Counted from the stretch's first letter, positions 1 to 9,590 are shown. The stretch is 64,000 nt of DNA from Levilactobacillus yonginensis (GCF_003946265.1 NZ_RHNO01000008.1:31134-95133), one strand, 5' to 3'. A program made the numbers and translations. Notes: a model not told the origin generated them from the sequence alone.

Positions 1-838
1 ACCCAGCAGTCCGTGGCGTAACACTCAGGAAGAGCGTATTGACGGTGCGATTAAACCAGGAGGTATGGGCCGGCATCAGTGATAGGTCTCGCTCTGTAAT
101 CAAGAGGAGTAAGAAACCGACCACAAACAACGTGCTGGTCGTCACCAACGTCAATTTAGAATTCAAGGTCAGGCGTTTCCGTTCATGGAACAGTAAGAGG
201 TCCCGCCAAACCAGAAAACCCAAGCCCCCGGCAATAATCAAAATAATCGTCACAATCAACAAGTACGAATCATCCTGAAATCCTCGAAGGCTGTTACCAA
301 ACACATCAAAGCCTGCGTTACAAAACGACATGACTGAATGATAGACGGACACGTACAAGCCCCGTTTCCAACCAAAACGGGGGATAAAGTCGGCGCCTAA
401 TAGAATGGCGCCCCCAATCTGAAAGAGCGCTGAGAGGCCAATTACATAGCGCATAACGCTCTTGGTATCACTTAGGTTTTCCAGGTTCAATGATTCCTTA
501 ACCATTAGTTGCGTTGAAAGGTTGAGATGGCGCCGAATGATGTTGAATAGCAACACCGCAAAGGTCATGTAGCCTAACGCCCCGACTTCGGACAACGCCA
601 AAATAACGACTTGACCAAAAAACGACCAATGCGTGGCCGTGTTGACTACCGTGAGCCCTGTAATGCAAGTTGCGCTGGTCGCCGTGAAGACGGTATCAAT
701 GAAGGTGGAGCCGTGCATTCCCCGAGTTGCGATTGGCAGGCTCAGGAGAATCGTCCCCACCGTAATCAGGAGAATGAATCCCCAGACCATTTTTTTAGAA
801 AGTGTATCAAATAGCTTTGAGTTCTTAATTTTATCCAT
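1..838 (-). CDS. KtrB/TrkH-type potassium uptake subunit, 3' end cut by window edge
   Basis: Membrane pore subunit of a Ktr/Trk potassium uptake system, which normally works with a cytoplasmic NAD-binding KtrA/TrkA protein not seen here. 279 codons are present from the ATG at 838; the C-terminus lies beyond position 1. Selectivity-loop signatures are visible: TGLTVV at about residues 60-65, a second loop around FCNAGFD, and SVTPRTAG at the very end, typical of the third loop. Several hydrophobic helices alternate with these loops. The start is preceded by a weak GGGA ribosome binding site. Family assignment is firm; KtrB versus TrkH is not decided. Confidence 0.9.
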   Translation of the reverse strand, partial: MDKIKNSKLFDTLSKKMVWGFILLITVGTILLSLPIATRGMHGSTFIDTVFTATSATCITGLTVVNTATHWSFFGQVVILALSEVGALGYMTFAVLLFNIIRRHLNLSTQLMVKESLNLENLSDTKSVMRYVIGLSALFQIGGAILLGADFIPRFGWKRGLYVSVYHSVMSFCNAGFDVFGNSLRGFQDDSYLLIVTIILIIAGGLGFLVWRDLLLFHERKRLTLNSKLTLVTTSTLFVVGFLLLLITERDLSLMPAHTSWFNRTVNTLFLSVTPRTAG

Positions 839-883
839 ATAATTCCCAGTCCCATTATGTACTTCTCATTCAGCTTAAGACAT

Positions 884-918
884 TGGTTGCGGGAAAACAA
901 CACCTGGTTGCGGGAAAA
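884..918. repeat. Two direct copies of a 14-mer upstream of the potassium transporter
   Basis: TGGTTGCGGGAAAA occurs at 884-897 and again at 905-918, a period of exactly 21 bp, two DNA turns. It lies 46-80 bp upstream of the transporter start, so it could be a regulator binding site. No clear promoter with consensus boxes was seen in 840-1016, and no gene is visible there. Confidence 0.5.
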
Positions 919-1016
919 ACTGGAAAACACGATTTTTTTGATAATGGGTGACCGACGTACAAGTCCGAGTGACCCGAAACCGGCCCGGAAATTTTGCGGT
1001 TAGCGGCCAAAGTCAC

Positions 1017-1658
1017 TCACTTTCGCGTTAGAATGCTGCTGAAATTCGATTTGGCCTTTCGATGACACCACCCACGCCACCGCGTTAGCCAGCTAGAATT
1101 CTGAGTCGCTGAAACCGTCAGTGTGGCGACCCGTTCGTGAACTTCCTTGAACATGGTGGTTAGAAACACGTAACTGGTCGGACTCACCCCCACGCGCCGG
1201 TAACGAACCGTTGTCTGCTTCAAACCAATGGCCAATTGTCCTGGGGCCAACACGGCAACACTCAGCGGTAGTGATGGCACCTGGCCAACCGTCAAGAGAT
1301 GTTCCCTAATGAGGCCCGTTCCTAATGCTTTTAAATCCAAGCCATCAACACCGGCCCAGTTCAGCAACAAAATGGACTGCCCTGGCGTCACCGTTACCCG
1401 TAGCTGCTCTAGGACATCCGGCTGAGCATCGGCTGTCACCACAATCAAGTCCGCCCAGTCACTTAAAACCTGATAGTCGGTGCCAATCTGAATTTTGAAA
1501 TGACTCTCAAAAATCCCCGTGATGATCAACGCGTGTTGCCGATAAAAAATTGACTGCCCGGCGTCATTCGTCAATACCCGGACGCAGTCACCCTGTGCTT
1601 GTGCCAGTCCCGCTAACGCTAATCCTGTATTACCTGCACCAACAATAAATAAATTCAT
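1017..1658 (-). CDS. Opine/ketopantoate-dehydrogenase-like Rossmann protein, probably truncated
   Basis: The N-terminus begins with a dinucleotide-binding fold (GAGNTG at residues 7-12) and continues like NAD(P)-dependent opine/octopine dehydrogenases or ketopantoate reductases. At 213 residues it is much shorter than the roughly 350 usual for opine dehydrogenases, and no C-terminal catalytic helical domain is seen. The last 25 residues are rich in Trp, Arg and Ser and look out of frame; another frame over about 1000-1090 reads a better peptide (ANAVAWVVSSKGQIEF and on to a stop at 1000). The ATG at 1658 is chosen for GGGAGGAAATAGA just upstream; an earlier start at 1676 would lie in the terminator tail. 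It is controlled by the T-box leader. Function is inferred only at fold level. Confidence 0.6.
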   Translation of the reverse strand: MNLFIVGAGNTGLALAGLAQAQGDCVRVLTNDAGQSIFYRQHALIITGIFESHFKIQIGTDYQVLSDWADLIVVTADAQPDVLEQLRVTVTPGQSILLLNWAGVDGLDLKALGTGLIREHLLTVGQVPSLPLSVAVLAPGQLAIGLKQTTVRYRRVGVSPTSYVFLTTMFKEVHERVATLTVSATQNSSWLTRWRGWCHRKAKSNFSSILTRK

Positions 1659-1679
1659 TCTATTTCCTCCCAACAAAAA

Positions 1680-1958
1680 AAGTCCCAGAACCTACAAACT
1701 GTAGATTCTGGGACGACGTATCGTGGTACCACCCAATTTTGGTAATCAAAAAGACTACCCTTCGTTTCATGTCATTTAATAACACTAGTAATATATCGGT
1801 TACAACCGTTCTAATAGCCCCTGACACGAACCACTAGAAAGACTCCAGGCTCATCTTCATGACGCTCACCAGGCCGTTTTACACTAAACACGGCTCACTT
1901 GACTGGCGGTAATCACTACTCTTCCCTTCGACGCCTCATTAATATTTAATCAATCTCT
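1680..1958 (-). promoter_or_regulatory. T-box riboswitch, specifier probably methionine (AUG)
   Basis: Read on the minus strand, the canonical T-box GGGTGGTACCACG (about 1722-1735) is followed by a terminator hairpin, GTCCCAGAATC...GTTCTGGGAC with a T-run (1674-1714). Upstream is a stem I region containing GGTGAGC and CTGGAG. Counting three bases upstream of CTGGAG puts AUG in the specifier position; GAU (Asp) is the next possibility. Uncharged tRNA would stabilise the antiterminator and let the dehydrogenase-like gene be transcribed. The T-box call is firm; the amino acid is tentative. Confidence 0.88.
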
Positions 1959-1964
1959 AATAAA

Positions 1965-1992
1965 ATATTAACACAATCTCGTTATGAGTCAA
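1965..1992 (-). promoter_or_regulatory. Promoter of the T-box leader
   Basis: TTGACT (1987-1992), 16 bp spacer, TAATAT (1965-1970) on the minus strand, giving a start near 1958 at the head of the T-box leader. A 14-bp palindrome, AAAGTGGCCACTTT, lies about 25 bp upstream of the -35 box. Confidence 0.75.
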
Positions 1993-2079
1993 TTCATTTT
2001 CATTTAATTAATCGGAAAGTGGCCACTTTTCTAAAGTCGTTCATTACTAACGCTGTGTGACCAATCGAAACACCACAAC

Positions 2080-2112
2080 AAAAAAGCCCCCACCGTAAAC
2101 GGCGAGAGCTTT
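2080..2112 (-). terminator. Terminator after rpsI
   Basis: Minus strand hairpin GCTCTCGCCG-TTTA-CGGTGGGGGC followed by TTTTTT, just past the rpsI stop. It closes the ribosomal block. Confidence 0.8.
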
Positions 2113-2134
2113 CCCAATTGATAATATCGAAATA

Positions 2135-2527
2135 TTAACGCTTGGAGAATTGTGAAGCCTTACGTGCCTTCTTCAGACCTGGCTTCTTACGTTCCTTCAT
2201 CCGGGCGTCACGAGTCAAGAGACCCGCACGCTTCAGCGGACCACGGAAGTCTGGGTCAACTTCGAGCAATGCCCGAGCGATCCCATGACGAGTTGCACCG
2301 GCTTGACCGGAGAAACCGCCACCGCGCACAGTAACTAATGCATCATAGTTACCAAGCGTTTCCGTAACGTTGAATGGTTGTAAGACAACTTCACGAATAC
2401 TTGCAAATGGAATGTAGTCTTCGATTGCCTTTTTGTTCATAACGATCTTACCTGAGCCGGGTACTAAACGTACACGAGCAGAGGAGTTTTTACGACGGCC
2501 AGTGCCGCGATATTGAACTTGTGCCAA
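2135..2527 (-). CDS. rpsI: 30S ribosomal protein S9
   Basis: S9 of the small-subunit head; its C-terminal tail reaches the P-site tRNA. 130 residues, normal length, with the N-terminal [16 protein letters not shown] signature and the conserved C-terminal [17 protein letters not shown] tail. It follows rplM by 13 bp in the usual L13-S9 operon, with GGAGG upstream of the ATG. No anomalies seen. Confidence 0.98.
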   Translation of the reverse strand: MAQVQYRGTGRRKNSSARVRLVPGSGKIVMNKKAIEDYIPFASIREVVLQPFNVTETLGNYDALVTVRGGGFSGQAGATRHGIARALLEVDPDFRGPLKRAGLLTRDARMKERKKPGLKKARKASQFSKR

Positions 2528-2540
2528 TTTGGTTTCCTCC

Positions 2541-2984
2541 TTAGATTAGGTTAGTAATGTCTAATACTTCTGGCTTTTGTGCTTCGTGCTTGTGGTCTGC
2601 ACCAGCATACACATGAAGCTTCAATGCCATTTGGTGACCTAAGGAGTTCTTAGGAAGCATACCTTGAACAGAAGTTTCGATCAATTTTTCTGGGTTTTCA
2701 TCCCGGAAGTTACCAGCAGTCCGTGACTTCAAACCACCAGCGAAACCAGTATGGTGGTAGTAAATCTTACCGGTTGCTTTACGGCCAGTTAAGGCGACAT
2801 TTGCAGCGTTGATGACGATTACGTTATCACCAGTATCCACGTTAGGCGTGAAAGTTGGCTTGTTCTTACCACGTAATACAGAAGCAACGACTGAAGCAAG
2901 CCGACCTAAACTAACATCGGTTGCGTCGACGATGTACCATTTGCGGTCCACGTCGTTAGGTTTTGCCATATAAGTTGTACGCAC
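2541..2984 (-). CDS. rplM: 50S ribosomal protein L13
   Basis: Large-subunit protein L13, 147 residues, beginning [16 protein letters not shown]. The start is the GTG at 2984, placed by GGAGGAATTTAAC directly upstream and by the normal length of the family. A longer reading up to 3089 is open only because the untranslated leader lacks stops. Transcribed with rpsI from its own promoter and leader. Confidence 0.97.
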   Translation of the reverse strand: MRTTYMAKPNDVDRKWYIVDATDVSLGRLASVVASVLRGKNKPTFTPNVDTGDNVIVINAANVALTGRKATGKIYYHHTGFAGGLKSRTAGNFRDENPEKLIETSVQGMLPKNSLGHQMALKLHVYAGADHKHEAQKPEVLDITNLI

Positions 2985-2989
2985 GTTAA

Positions 2990-3062
2990 ATTCCTCCATA
3001 AATCTGTGTTTGTCTGACACCAAGTAAACTTTCCGGGGCTTATCGTGGGGCAAACAATACCA
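2990..3062 (-). promoter_or_regulatory. L13 leader RNA upstream of rplM
   Basis: The 5' untranslated region on the minus strand starts near 3062. It contains a stem pairing TGTTTG (about 3054-3059) with CAAACA close to the rplM ribosome binding site. Firmicutes carry a known L13 leader at this place, thought to bind L13 for feedback control; position and shape fit, though I could not compare with the family model. Confidence 0.6.
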
Positions 3063-3068
3063 ACAACC

Positions 3069-3097
3069 ATGATACAAAGTTTTACTCATAAAGTCAA
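3069..3097 (-). promoter_or_regulatory. rplM-rpsI promoter
   Basis: TTGACT (3092-3097), 17 bp spacer, TATCAT (3069-3074) on the minus strand, directly after the truA stop. Confidence 0.85.
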
Positions 3098-3122
3098 TGA
3101 TTGTTTGTCCCCCTAACGAAAA

Positions 3123-3920
3123 TTAACGCTGATGTTGCGGTAATTTTGTCGGGTGTTCCGGATCCTCACCCATATAATACACGTGTTTCAGATATAAGCC
3201 AGCCGCCGGCACTGTTCGCCGCGCCTGCTTACGGTCCTTGACTTCGTACAGTCTGGGAATGTCATGCACTGGTCGAGTCCCAGAACCGATTTCTACCAAG
3301 ACCCCCACCATAATTCGCACTTGATTATACATAAACCCGTTTCCATAAAAATCAAAAACCAATTCATGATTGGCTTCATCAACATGACAGCTGGCTTCGT
3401 AGATCGTTCGGACGAAGGTCCGTGTCTGCGCGCCAGACGCCACAAAGCTGGTAAAATCGTGTTCTCCGACCAAGTCGGCACAGGCCTGATTAATCTTATT
3501 CAAATCAACTGGAAACTTCCAGTGGCCCGTATAATTGCGTTTAAACGGATTTCGAAATTCGCCCATATCCATTCGGTACTGATAGCGCTTGCCGGAGACA
3601 TCATACCGCGCGTGGAACGTATCGGCGACCTCCTCGACCTTCAGGACCTCCATATCCATCGGTAACATGCTGTTTAAGCCCTTGCGCATGTTCTCCGCGG
3701 GAATCAGGAAGGGAAAGTCAAAATGGACCACCTGGGCCAGCGCATGGACGCCTGCGTCGGTCCGGCCAGAACCGTAGACCACAATCGCAGGTTGCGGCTG
3801 CTTAGCCATCTTATTAACGACAGCTGTCAGGGTGCTTTCCACGGTCCGTTTATTCGGTTGCCGTTGAAAGCCGGCAAAGTTCGTGCCGTCATACATTAAA
3901 GTCACTTTGTAACGTTGCAT
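3123..3920 (-). CDS. truA: tRNA pseudouridine(38-40) synthase TruA
   Basis: Converts uridines 38-40 of the tRNA anticodon arm to pseudouridine in the cytoplasm. The catalytic motif GSGRTDAGVHA puts the nucleophilic Asp at residue 55. The N-terminus (YKVTLMYDGTNFAGFQRQ) and later RTF and NGFMYNQVRIMVG motifs are typical. 265 residues, slightly longer than the usual 245-250 because of a charged tail. It follows ecfT closely in the classic ecf-truA-rplM order. Confidence 0.97.
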   Translation of the reverse strand: MQRYKVTLMYDGTNFAGFQRQPNKRTVESTLTAVVNKMAKQPQPAIVVYGSGRTDAGVHALAQVVHFDFPFLIPAENMRKGLNSMLPMDMEVLKVEEVADTFHARYDVSGKRYQYRMDMGEFRNPFKRNYTGHWKFPVDLNKINQACADLVGEHDFTSFVASGAQTRTFVRTIYEASCHVDEANHELVFDFYGNGFMYNQVRIMVGVLVEIGSGTRPVHDIPRLYEVKDRKQARRTVPAAGLYLKHVYYMGEDPEHPTKLPQHQR

Positions 3921-3929
3921 CAGGTCCTC

Positions 3930-4730
3930 CTACCAACGACGAAAAGCAAGAATCGCCGCAAATCCAATTATAAATATGATCCAGGTCACCGTATCTCGTT
4001 TTTGCCAGGTGAGAATCCGGTACTGACTCCGGTGCTCACTGTCCTGGTACCCCCGCGCTTCCATGGCCGTTGAGAGGTCCTCAGCTCGGTTAAAGGCACT
4101 CATGAATAGCGGTACCATCAGAGGAATCAGTGATTTGGCCTGTTTGAACAGACCCCCTTCACCGAAGTCGACCCCACGAGCGCGTTGCGCGTTCATGATC
4201 TTGGTGGCTTCATCCATCAAGGTTGGCACGAACCGTAACGCAATCGACAGCATCATGGCCAACGTATCCACGGGAACGTGGACCCACCGCAGTGGTTTCA
4301 TCAGCGATGACAGTCCGGTGGCAATGTCTAACGGTTGGGTCGACAGCGTCAACAGGGTCGACATCATGATGATCAGTAAGAACCGAATAAAGATGTATCC
4401 GGAGTTCACGACGCCGTACTGGGTAATGTTGATGAACGCCCAGTGAAAGTACACGTGCCCACCAGCTGGACTAAAGAGCAGCTGTAAGACCACCGTGAAG
4501 ACAATCAACCAAAGTAAGGGGCGAATCCCCTTTAAGAAGAAGCCCAGGCTAATCTTCGAGGCAAAAATTGCAGCTAGCGTGAACACAATCAAAATCCCGT
4601 AGGTTACCAGATTGTTGGCCATAAATACCAGCACGATGTAGAAGAAGCTCAACATGAGCTTGGCCCGCGGATCTAACCGGTGCACCACAGAATTCAACGG
4701 TAAGTACCGACCAAAAATAAAATTAGACAT
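3930..4730 (-). CDS. ecfT: Energy-coupling factor transporter transmembrane protein EcfT
   Basis: Scaffold membrane subunit of the group II ECF vitamin/metal importers, joining the EcfA1/EcfA2 ATPases to exchangeable S-components encoded elsewhere. Shows the conserved [10 protein letters not shown] and AMEARGYQD motifs, whose ARG triplets dock into the ATPases, and several hydrophobic helices. The ATG at 4730 ([11 protein letters not shown]) is chosen; it has GGGGGA upstream and overlaps the ecfA2 stop by 8 bp, which suggests translational coupling. 266 residues. Confidence 0.96.
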   Translation of the reverse strand: MSNFIFGRYLPLNSVVHRLDPRAKLMLSFFYIVLVFMANNLVTYGILIVFTLAAIFASKISLGFFLKGIRPLLWLIVFTVVLQLLFSPAGGHVYFHWAFINITQYGVVNSGYIFIRFLLIIMMSTLLTLSTQPLDIATGLSSLMKPLRWVHVPVDTLAMMLSIALRFVPTLMDEATKIMNAQRARGVDFGEGGLFKQAKSLIPLMVPLFMSAFNRAEDLSTAMEARGYQDSEHRSQYRILTWQKRDTVTWIIFIIGFAAILAFRRW

Positions 4731-5595
4731 GGTCCGTCCCCCGTTTCCGCCACTGCTCTGCAATCTGCTCTGCTAGCTGATCAGCGGTCAACGGTAAAGG
4801 CTGCCACTGGAATCCCCGTTTTGCTAATTGCTGCGCAAACTGTGCTGCCCGAGGAACGTCTAGTTGGTTGGCTAACAGCCAGTCAGGGTCACCAAAGGCC
4901 TCCTGAACATCGCCAAACTTGACCAACCGCCCCTCACGCATAATCGCAACTTGTTCAGCATACTCAGCCACATCCTCCATTTGATGGGTGACCAAAACAA
5001 TCGTCAATCCCTGTTCCCTATGGAGTTGTTCAAATAAGTCCATCATTTCCTGACGCCCCTGCGGATCCAGACCCGCCGTGGGTTCGTCCAGAATCAAAAC
5101 TTTTGGCCGCATAGCAAGCACACCTGCAATGGCGACTCGCCGCATCTGACCGCCGGATAATTCGAACGGTGATCGTTCAGCATAACTGGTATCTAAGCCA
5201 ACCGTAGTCAGCATTTGATCAGCCAGTTCGTTGGCATCCTCAGGGGACATACCAAAGTTTTGTGGCCCAAACGCAATGTCCTTGCGAATCGTTTCCTCAA
5301 ACAATTGGCTCTCTGGAAACTGGAAAACCATACCCACGTGTTGCCGCAGCGGTTTCAAGTCCGCATTGGTCGTATCCGGCGTGATGGTAAAATCATCAAT
5401 CTTAATTGTGCCGGATGTCGGTTTCAACAACGCGTTGATTTGTTGAACGAGCGTTGATTTACCACTCCCCGTGTGACCGATGATGGCTAAATAGCCGTGG
5501 TCAGGCAGATTGAAGGAAACGTCTTCCAAAGCCGTCTGCGCCATGGGCGTACCAGCTTGGTACGTAAAGGTTACGTGTTCGAAAGAGATTGCCAC
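4723..5595 (-). CDS. ecfA2: Energy-coupling factor transporter ATPase EcfA2
   Basis: ATP-hydrolysing subunit of the ECF transporter. Walker [10 protein letters not shown] at about residues 40-48, signature LSGGQMRR, Walker [12 protein letters not shown] and the switch histidine in VTHQM are present. The GTG at 5595 ([10 protein letters not shown]) is preferred over the ATG at 5601 because GGAGGA lies 6 bp before the GTG but touches the ATG. It overlaps the end of ecfA1 by 25 bp. Confidence 0.95.
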   Translation of the reverse strand: MAISFEHVTFTYQAGTPMAQTALEDVSFNLPDHGYLAIIGHTGSGKSTLVQQINALLKPTSGTIKIDDFTITPDTTNADLKPLRQHVGMVFQFPESQLFEETIRKDIAFGPQNFGMSPEDANELADQMLTTVGLDTSYAERSPFELSGGQMRRVAIAGVLAMRPKVLILDEPTAGLDPQGRQEMMDLFEQLHREQGLTIVLVTHQMEDVAEYAEQVAIMREGRLVKFGDVQEAFGDPDWLLANQLDVPRAAQFAQQLAKRGFQWQPLPLTADQLAEQIAEQWRKRGTDHV

Positions 5596-6407
5596 AACCA
5601 TTCCTCCATTTCCGCCATCGTTTGATAATTTGTGGGAGGCTCAATGCCCCGTTTTTTCAGTGCCGCCTTGAGCTTGGCAGTGAAAGGTAAATCCAGTCCT
5701 AAGTCCACCAGCTTTTCACCCAACGCAAATATTTCTGCTGGTGAGGCTTCTTGAACCAACTGCCCATCATCAATCACCAAAATTCGGTCAGCATTTGCTG
5801 CCTCATCAATGTCGTGCGTGATTGAGATAACGGTTAGCTTCTGATCTCGCCGCAGCTTACTGACCAACTCAAGCATTTCATGCCGTCCTAAGGGGTCCAA
5901 CATACTGGTGGCTTCATCCAAAATTAAGATGCTGGGGGTAATCGCCACAATGCCGGCCAACGCCACCCGCTGTTTCTGACCACCAGATAACGAACTTGGT
6001 TCACGCTGCGCAAAATCATGCATGCCGACTTCTTCGATAGCCGCTTTGACCCGTGGAATCATGTCCTCACGAGTAACCTGCCGATTCTCCAAACCAAAAG
6101 CAACATCATCCTCCACAGTTGCCCCAACAAACTGGTTGTCGGGGTTCTGAAAGATCATGCCAATTTTTTCGCGAACCTGCCAGACGGTCTCTGGCGAGAG
6201 TTCCAGGCCATCAACGGTAACTGTTCCCTCGGTAAATGGCAATAGCCCATCCAAAGACTTAGCTAGCGTGGATTTTCCACTCCCGTTATGGCCAACAATG
6301 GCCAACCACTCGCCACGGTGAACGTCAAAACTGACATCGTTTAATGCCGGTCGTTGCTCCTTGCCGTAACGGTATGAAAGATGTTTAACTTCAATGATAT
6401 TTTCCAT
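5571..6407 (-). CDS. ecfA1: Energy-coupling factor transporter ATPase EcfA1
   Basis: Partner ATPase of EcfA2. Contains Walker [10 protein letters not shown], signature [13 protein letters not shown], Walker [12 protein letters not shown] and SITHDIDEA. The start [15 protein letters not shown] at 6407 matches the family's N-terminus; the ATG at 6428 (MGELKTL) is also possible but would sit about 10 bp from the predicted transcript start. First gene of ecfA1-ecfA2-ecfT-truA. Confidence 0.94.
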   Translation of the reverse strand: MENIIEVKHLSYRYGKEQRPALNDVSFDVHRGEWLAIVGHNGSGKSTLAKSLDGLLPFTEGTVTVDGLELSPETVWQVREKIGMIFQNPDNQFVGATVEDDVAFGLENRQVTREDMIPRVKAAIEEVGMHDFAQREPSSLSGGQKQRVALAGIVAITPSILILDEATSMLDPLGRHEMLELVSKLRRDQKLTVISITHDIDEAANADRILVIDDGQLVQEASPAEIFALGEKLVDLGLDLPFTAKLKAALKKRGIEPPTNYQTMAEMEEWLWQSLSNT

Positions 6408-6444
6408 CAGCGTTTTTAATTCTCCCATGTAAAAGTCACCAGTA

Positions 6445-6453
6445 ATTATACCA
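6445..6453 (-). promoter_or_regulatory. Extended -10 promoter of ecfA1
   Basis: TGGTATAAT on the minus strand (TATAAT at 6445-6450). There is no good -35 box at the right distance, so it would work as an extended -10 promoter. It makes the ecf-truA genes partly independent of the upstream ribosomal block. Confidence 0.6.
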
Positions 6454-6485
6454 AATGTTGATGAGATAACGTAGTGGTTCACCAA

Positions 6486-6824
6486 TATTCACCGGAATCC
6501 CCCGCATTTCTGGCCAACGACTTCCGACTACTAGTTGTTATGCGGTCACCGAACTACCCACAACTGCCAACCAATCCAATTGTGCCCAGCACCCGGCAAA
6601 TGTGCGGTCCCATCGCTACTAGCCATTGCAAACGACGCTTATATAAAAATATGTACAAAAAAAATCACTAACAAACCAGCGGCGCTGAGGCGTTTGCCCC
6701 CATTCAAGCTAGACTCGGGGAAAACCCATCATCATAACGCTCTATACCACATGGTCCTAGTGATTAATTTGAAACCTAATTGCCACGTTTAGGGAAGTGA
6801 CAAACTCCCTGAATTCAAAACTAA
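6486..6824. other. Intergenic gap between rplQ and ecfA1 without a recognised gene
   Basis: About 340 bp with only short, non-protein-like open frames. A weak hairpin, AGGGA...TCCCT (6790-6812), lies just after rplQ without a clear T-run. I see no RNA gene or mobile element here. Confidence 0.5.
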
Positions 6825-7208
6825 TTAGTCAACGAATTCCAAGATAGCCATAGCAGCGCCATCACCACGACGAGGCATCGTCTTCATGATACGCGTGTAA
6901 CCACCCTTACGATCAGCATACTTAGGTGCTAAATCGCTAAATACCTTTTGCAATGCGCTGGTAACAACGACATCGTCGCCATCTTCCTTAACATCAGCAA
7001 CCACGTTGCGGATGAAAGCAGCGGCTTGGCGACGTGCGTGTAAGTCGCCTTGCTTACCCAAGGTAATCATTTGGTCAGCCGTCTTGCGAACTTCCTTAGC
7101 ACGTGCTTCAGTCGTTTCGATGCGGCCGTTCAAGATTAAACTAGTGGTCAAATCGCGTAACAAGGCACGACGTTGAGAACTAGTCCGTTGTAATTTACGG
7201 TAACTCAT
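6825..7208 (-). CDS. rplQ: 50S ribosomal protein L17
   Basis: Large-subunit protein near the exit tunnel, 127 residues, with the N-terminal [22 protein letters not shown] signature. Last gene of the alpha operon, 30 bp after rpoA, with GGAGGG before the ATG. Confidence 0.98.
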   Translation of the reverse strand: MSYRKLQRTSSQRRALLRDLTTSLILNGRIETTEARAKEVRKTADQMITLGKQGDLHARRQAAAFIRNVVADVKEDGDDVVVTSALQKVFSDLAPKYADRKGGYTRIMKTMPRRGDGAAMAILEFVD

Positions 7209-7238
7209 AACCAGAAACCCTCCTTTGAGTGTCTAAAA

Positions 7239-8189
7239 TTAGTCTTCCTTCCGAAGTGACAAACCTAAGTCAGCTAACTTAGCCTTAACTTCTTCAAGGG
7301 ACTTGCGACCCAAGTTACGAACCTTCATCATGTCTGCTTCAGTCTTGTTGTTCAATTCTTGGACCGTGTTGATACCAGCACGCTTCAAGCAGTTGTAAGA
7401 ACGAACGGACAAGTCGAGCTCTTCGATGGTCATCTCAAGCATCTTTTCCTTGTGAGTTTCTTCCTTTTCAACCATGATTTCCGCATTCTTAGCTTCGTCA
7501 GTCAGGTCGACAAACATAGCCAGATGTTCGGTCAAGATCTTTGCAGCCAGAGCAATGGCTTCGCTTGGATTAATTGAACCGTTTGTCCAAACATCCAGGG
7601 TCAATTTATCATAGTCAGCCCGTTGGCCAACCCGTGCATTCTCTACTTGGTAGTTAACCCGTTCGATTGGGGTGTAAATAGAATCCACAGCTAAGACACC
7701 GATAGGCATGTCCGTGTTGCGAGTCTTGTTCTCGTCAGCAGAAACATAACCCCGGCCCTTGTCAGCCGTCATCCGCATATGGAACGTTGCACCATCGGCA
7801 ACCGTTGCAATGTACAGATCTGGGTTCAAAACGTCAACGTCGGCACCAGCCACAATATCACCAGCGGTGATTTGGGCAGGTCCCTTAACGTTGATCTCCA
7901 TGGTTTCTTCCTGATCATCAGAACCGTTCAACTTCAATGCAATCTTCTTAACATTTAAGATGATTTGCGTGACGTCTTCAACGACCCCTTCGACAGTAGA
8001 GAATTCATGCAGAACCCCGTCGATTTGAATGCTGGTAACAGCTGCACCAGGTAATGATGAAAGCAGAATCCGACGCAGAGAGTTACCAAGCGTTGTTCCG
8101 TAACCACGTTCCAACGGTTCGACAACAAACTTGCCGTAGTTACTGCTTTCGTCAATTTTATGAATGTTAGGCTTTTCAAATTCAATCAT
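7239..8189 (-). CDS. rpoA: DNA-directed RNA polymerase subunit alpha
   Basis: Assembly platform of RNA polymerase. N-terminal domain shows [28 protein letters not shown]; the C-terminal domain, which contacts UP elements and activators, shows [16 protein letters not shown] and [17 protein letters not shown]. 316 residues, normal. Placed between rpsK and rplQ as in other Firmicutes. Confidence 0.98.
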   Translation of the reverse strand: MIEFEKPNIHKIDESSNYGKFVVEPLERGYGTTLGNSLRRILLSSLPGAAVTSIQIDGVLHEFSTVEGVVEDVTQIILNVKKIALKLNGSDDQEETMEINVKGPAQITAGDIVAGADVDVLNPDLYIATVADGATFHMRMTADKGRGYVSADENKTRNTDMPIGVLAVDSIYTPIERVNYQVENARVGQRADYDKLTLDVWTNGSINPSEAIALAAKILTEHLAMFVDLTDEAKNAEIMVEKEETHKEKMLEMTIEELDLSVRSYNCLKRAGINTVQELNNKTEADMMKVRNLGRKSLEEVKAKLADLGLSLRKED

Positions 8190-8276
8190 TCTTATCGTTT
8201 ACCCCTTTCAAACCGCGTTGAGCTCCTATAAGTCAATCCCATCATGAAGGTTGCCCTCATTAATGAAACGCTCACG

Positions 8277-8666
8277 TTAAACCCGACGGCGCTTTGGAGG
8301 ACGAGTACCATTATGAGGCACTGGCGTAACGTCACGAATAGCCGTAACTTCGATACCAGCAGCTTGAATTGCCCGAATAGCAGCTTCACGTCCTGAACCA
8401 GGACCCTTGACAGCAACTTCAACGGACTTAACACCATGTTCTTGTGATGCTTTAGCAGCGGCTTCAGCGGCCATTTGTGCAGCAAATGGCGTTGACTTCC
8501 GACTACCCTTGAAACCTAAGGCACCAGCTGATGACCAAGCAATAGCGTTCCCTTGAACGTCTGTGATCATAACTAATGTGTTGTTAAACGTAGCGTGAAT
8601 GTGTGCAACACCGGCTTCAATATTCTTCTTGACCCGACGCTTGCGACTAGTTCTTCTAGTAGCCAT
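8277..8666 (-). CDS. rpsK: 30S ribosomal protein S11
   Basis: Platform protein of the small subunit, 129 residues. Shows HIHATFNNT, the long [13 protein letters not shown] motif and the C-terminal [13 protein letters not shown] tail. 17 bp downstream of rpsM. Confidence 0.98.
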   Translation of the reverse strand: MATRRTSRKRRVKKNIEAGVAHIHATFNNTLVMITDVQGNAIAWSSAGALGFKGSRKSTPFAAQMAAEAAAKASQEHGVKSVEVAVKGPGSGREAAIRAIQAAGIEVTAIRDVTPVPHNGTRPPKRRRV

Positions 8667-8683
8667 AAAGTGATAAACCTCCC

Positions 8684-9049
8684 TTACTTCTTCTTACCGG
8701 CAACGGAAACGGCTTTACCCTTCCGAGTGCGGGCATTGTTTTTGGTGTGTTGGCCGCGAACAGGCAGTCCACGACGGTGACGCATACCGCGGTAAGAACC
8801 CATTTCTTGCAAGTTCTTGATGTTCAAGCTAACTTCACGACGTAAGTCACCTTCAACTTTGTACTTGTCTACTTCGGCACGAATCTTGTCTTCTTGATCA
8901 GGCGTCATATCGCGAACCCGAACGTCTTCTGCGACACCAGCATCCGCAACAATCTTGTGTGCGGTGTTGATCCCGATTCCAAAAATGTAAGTCAAACCGT
9001 AAGCGATTCGCTTATCACGTGGTAAATCCACTCCAGCAATACGTGGCAT
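8684..9049 (-). CDS. rpsM: 30S ribosomal protein S13
   Basis: Small-subunit head protein contacting tRNA and L5 across the interface. 121 residues, with [15 protein letters not shown], the GIG helix-hairpin-helix region and [19 protein letters not shown] near the C-terminus. Confidence 0.98.
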   Translation of the reverse strand: MPRIAGVDLPRDKRIAYGLTYIFGIGINTAHKIVADAGVAEDVRVRDMTPDQEDKIRAEVDKYKVEGDLRREVSLNIKNLQEMGSYRGMRHRRGLPVRGQHTKNNARTRKGKAVSVAGKKK

Positions 9050-9074
9050 TTAAGTGCACCTCCTATAAATTGAA

Positions 9075-9194
9075 TTACTTACCCTGGCGTTGTTTGTGCT
9101 TAGGGTTAGCTGAGCAAATGATCATTACTCGGCCTTTACGCTTGATAACCTTGCAGTGTTCGCACATTGGCTTAACTGATGGTCTTACTTTCAT
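9075..9194 (-). CDS. rpmJ: 50S ribosomal protein L36 (zinc-binding type)
   Basis: 39 codons read on the minus strand from the ATG at 9194: [20 protein letters not shown]... The three cysteines (11, 14, 27) and the histidine at 33 form the zinc site of the C+ type L36. It sits between infA and rpsM as usual, with GGAGGG upstream. Its length explains why a search limited to longer frames would miss it. Confidence 0.97.
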   Translation of the reverse strand: MKVRPSVKPMCEHCKVIKRKGRVMIICSANPKHKQRQGK

Positions 9195-9222
9195 GAATAT
9201 CCCTCCTACATCTGTCTAACCG

Positions 9223-9441
9223 TTACTTAAAGCGATAAGTAATCCGGCCTTTAGACAAGTCATACGGTGACATTTCAACAGTTACTCGGTCACCAGGCAG
9301 AATCCGGATGTAATGCATCCGAATCTTACCGGAAACGTGAGCGAGAATCTCATGACCGTTTTCTAATTCGACCCGAAACATCGCATTTGGTAATGTTTCG
9401 GTAACTTTACCTTCGACTTCGATGACATCGCTTTTCGCCAC
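9223..9441 (-). CDS. infA: Translation initiation factor IF-1
   Basis: 72-residue OB-fold factor that occupies the ribosomal A site during initiation. Sequence [19 protein letters not shown]...GRITYRFK is complete. The start codon is GTG at 9441 with GGGAGG upstream. First gene of the infA-rpmJ-rpsM-rpsK-rpoA-rplQ segment, with its own promoter and a structured leader. Confidence 0.98.
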   Translation of the reverse strand: MAKSDVIEVEGKVTETLPNAMFRVELENGHEILAHVSGKIRMHYIRILPGDRVTVEMSPYDLSKGRITYRFK

Positions 9442-9449
9442 GAAAGTAC

Positions 9450-9590
9450 CTCCCTTTTAATTGCGTGTAAATACACGTAAAAGCGGCAAGGACAACGAGT
9501 TGCCCCTACCTAGCACCTGTGAATCGCGTCAGCGCGCCATTTACAGGCTAAACCTGAATAAGCTTACCATAATTCTTCCAGTTAAGCAAG
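9450..9590 (-). promoter_or_regulatory. Promoter and structured leader of infA
   Basis: On the minus strand TTGCTT, 17 bp, TAAGCT (with TGG before it) lies about 130 bp upstream of infA, near 9560-9590. Downstream the transcript can form a stem pairing CTGTAAAT..GCGCG with CGCG..ATTCACAG (about 9519-9549), and a second weaker hairpin follows. The spacing suggests a leader of about 110 nt. Its role is unknown. Confidence 0.5.

Noticed and set aside
2985..3089. 35-codon extension of L13
   Set aside because: It lies in the untranslated leader, and the GTG at 2984 has the ribosome binding site and the family length.
6474..6792. Plus-strand frames in the rplQ-ecfA1 gap
   Set aside because: Low-complexity translations, no ribosome binding site and overlap with the ecfA1 promoter region.
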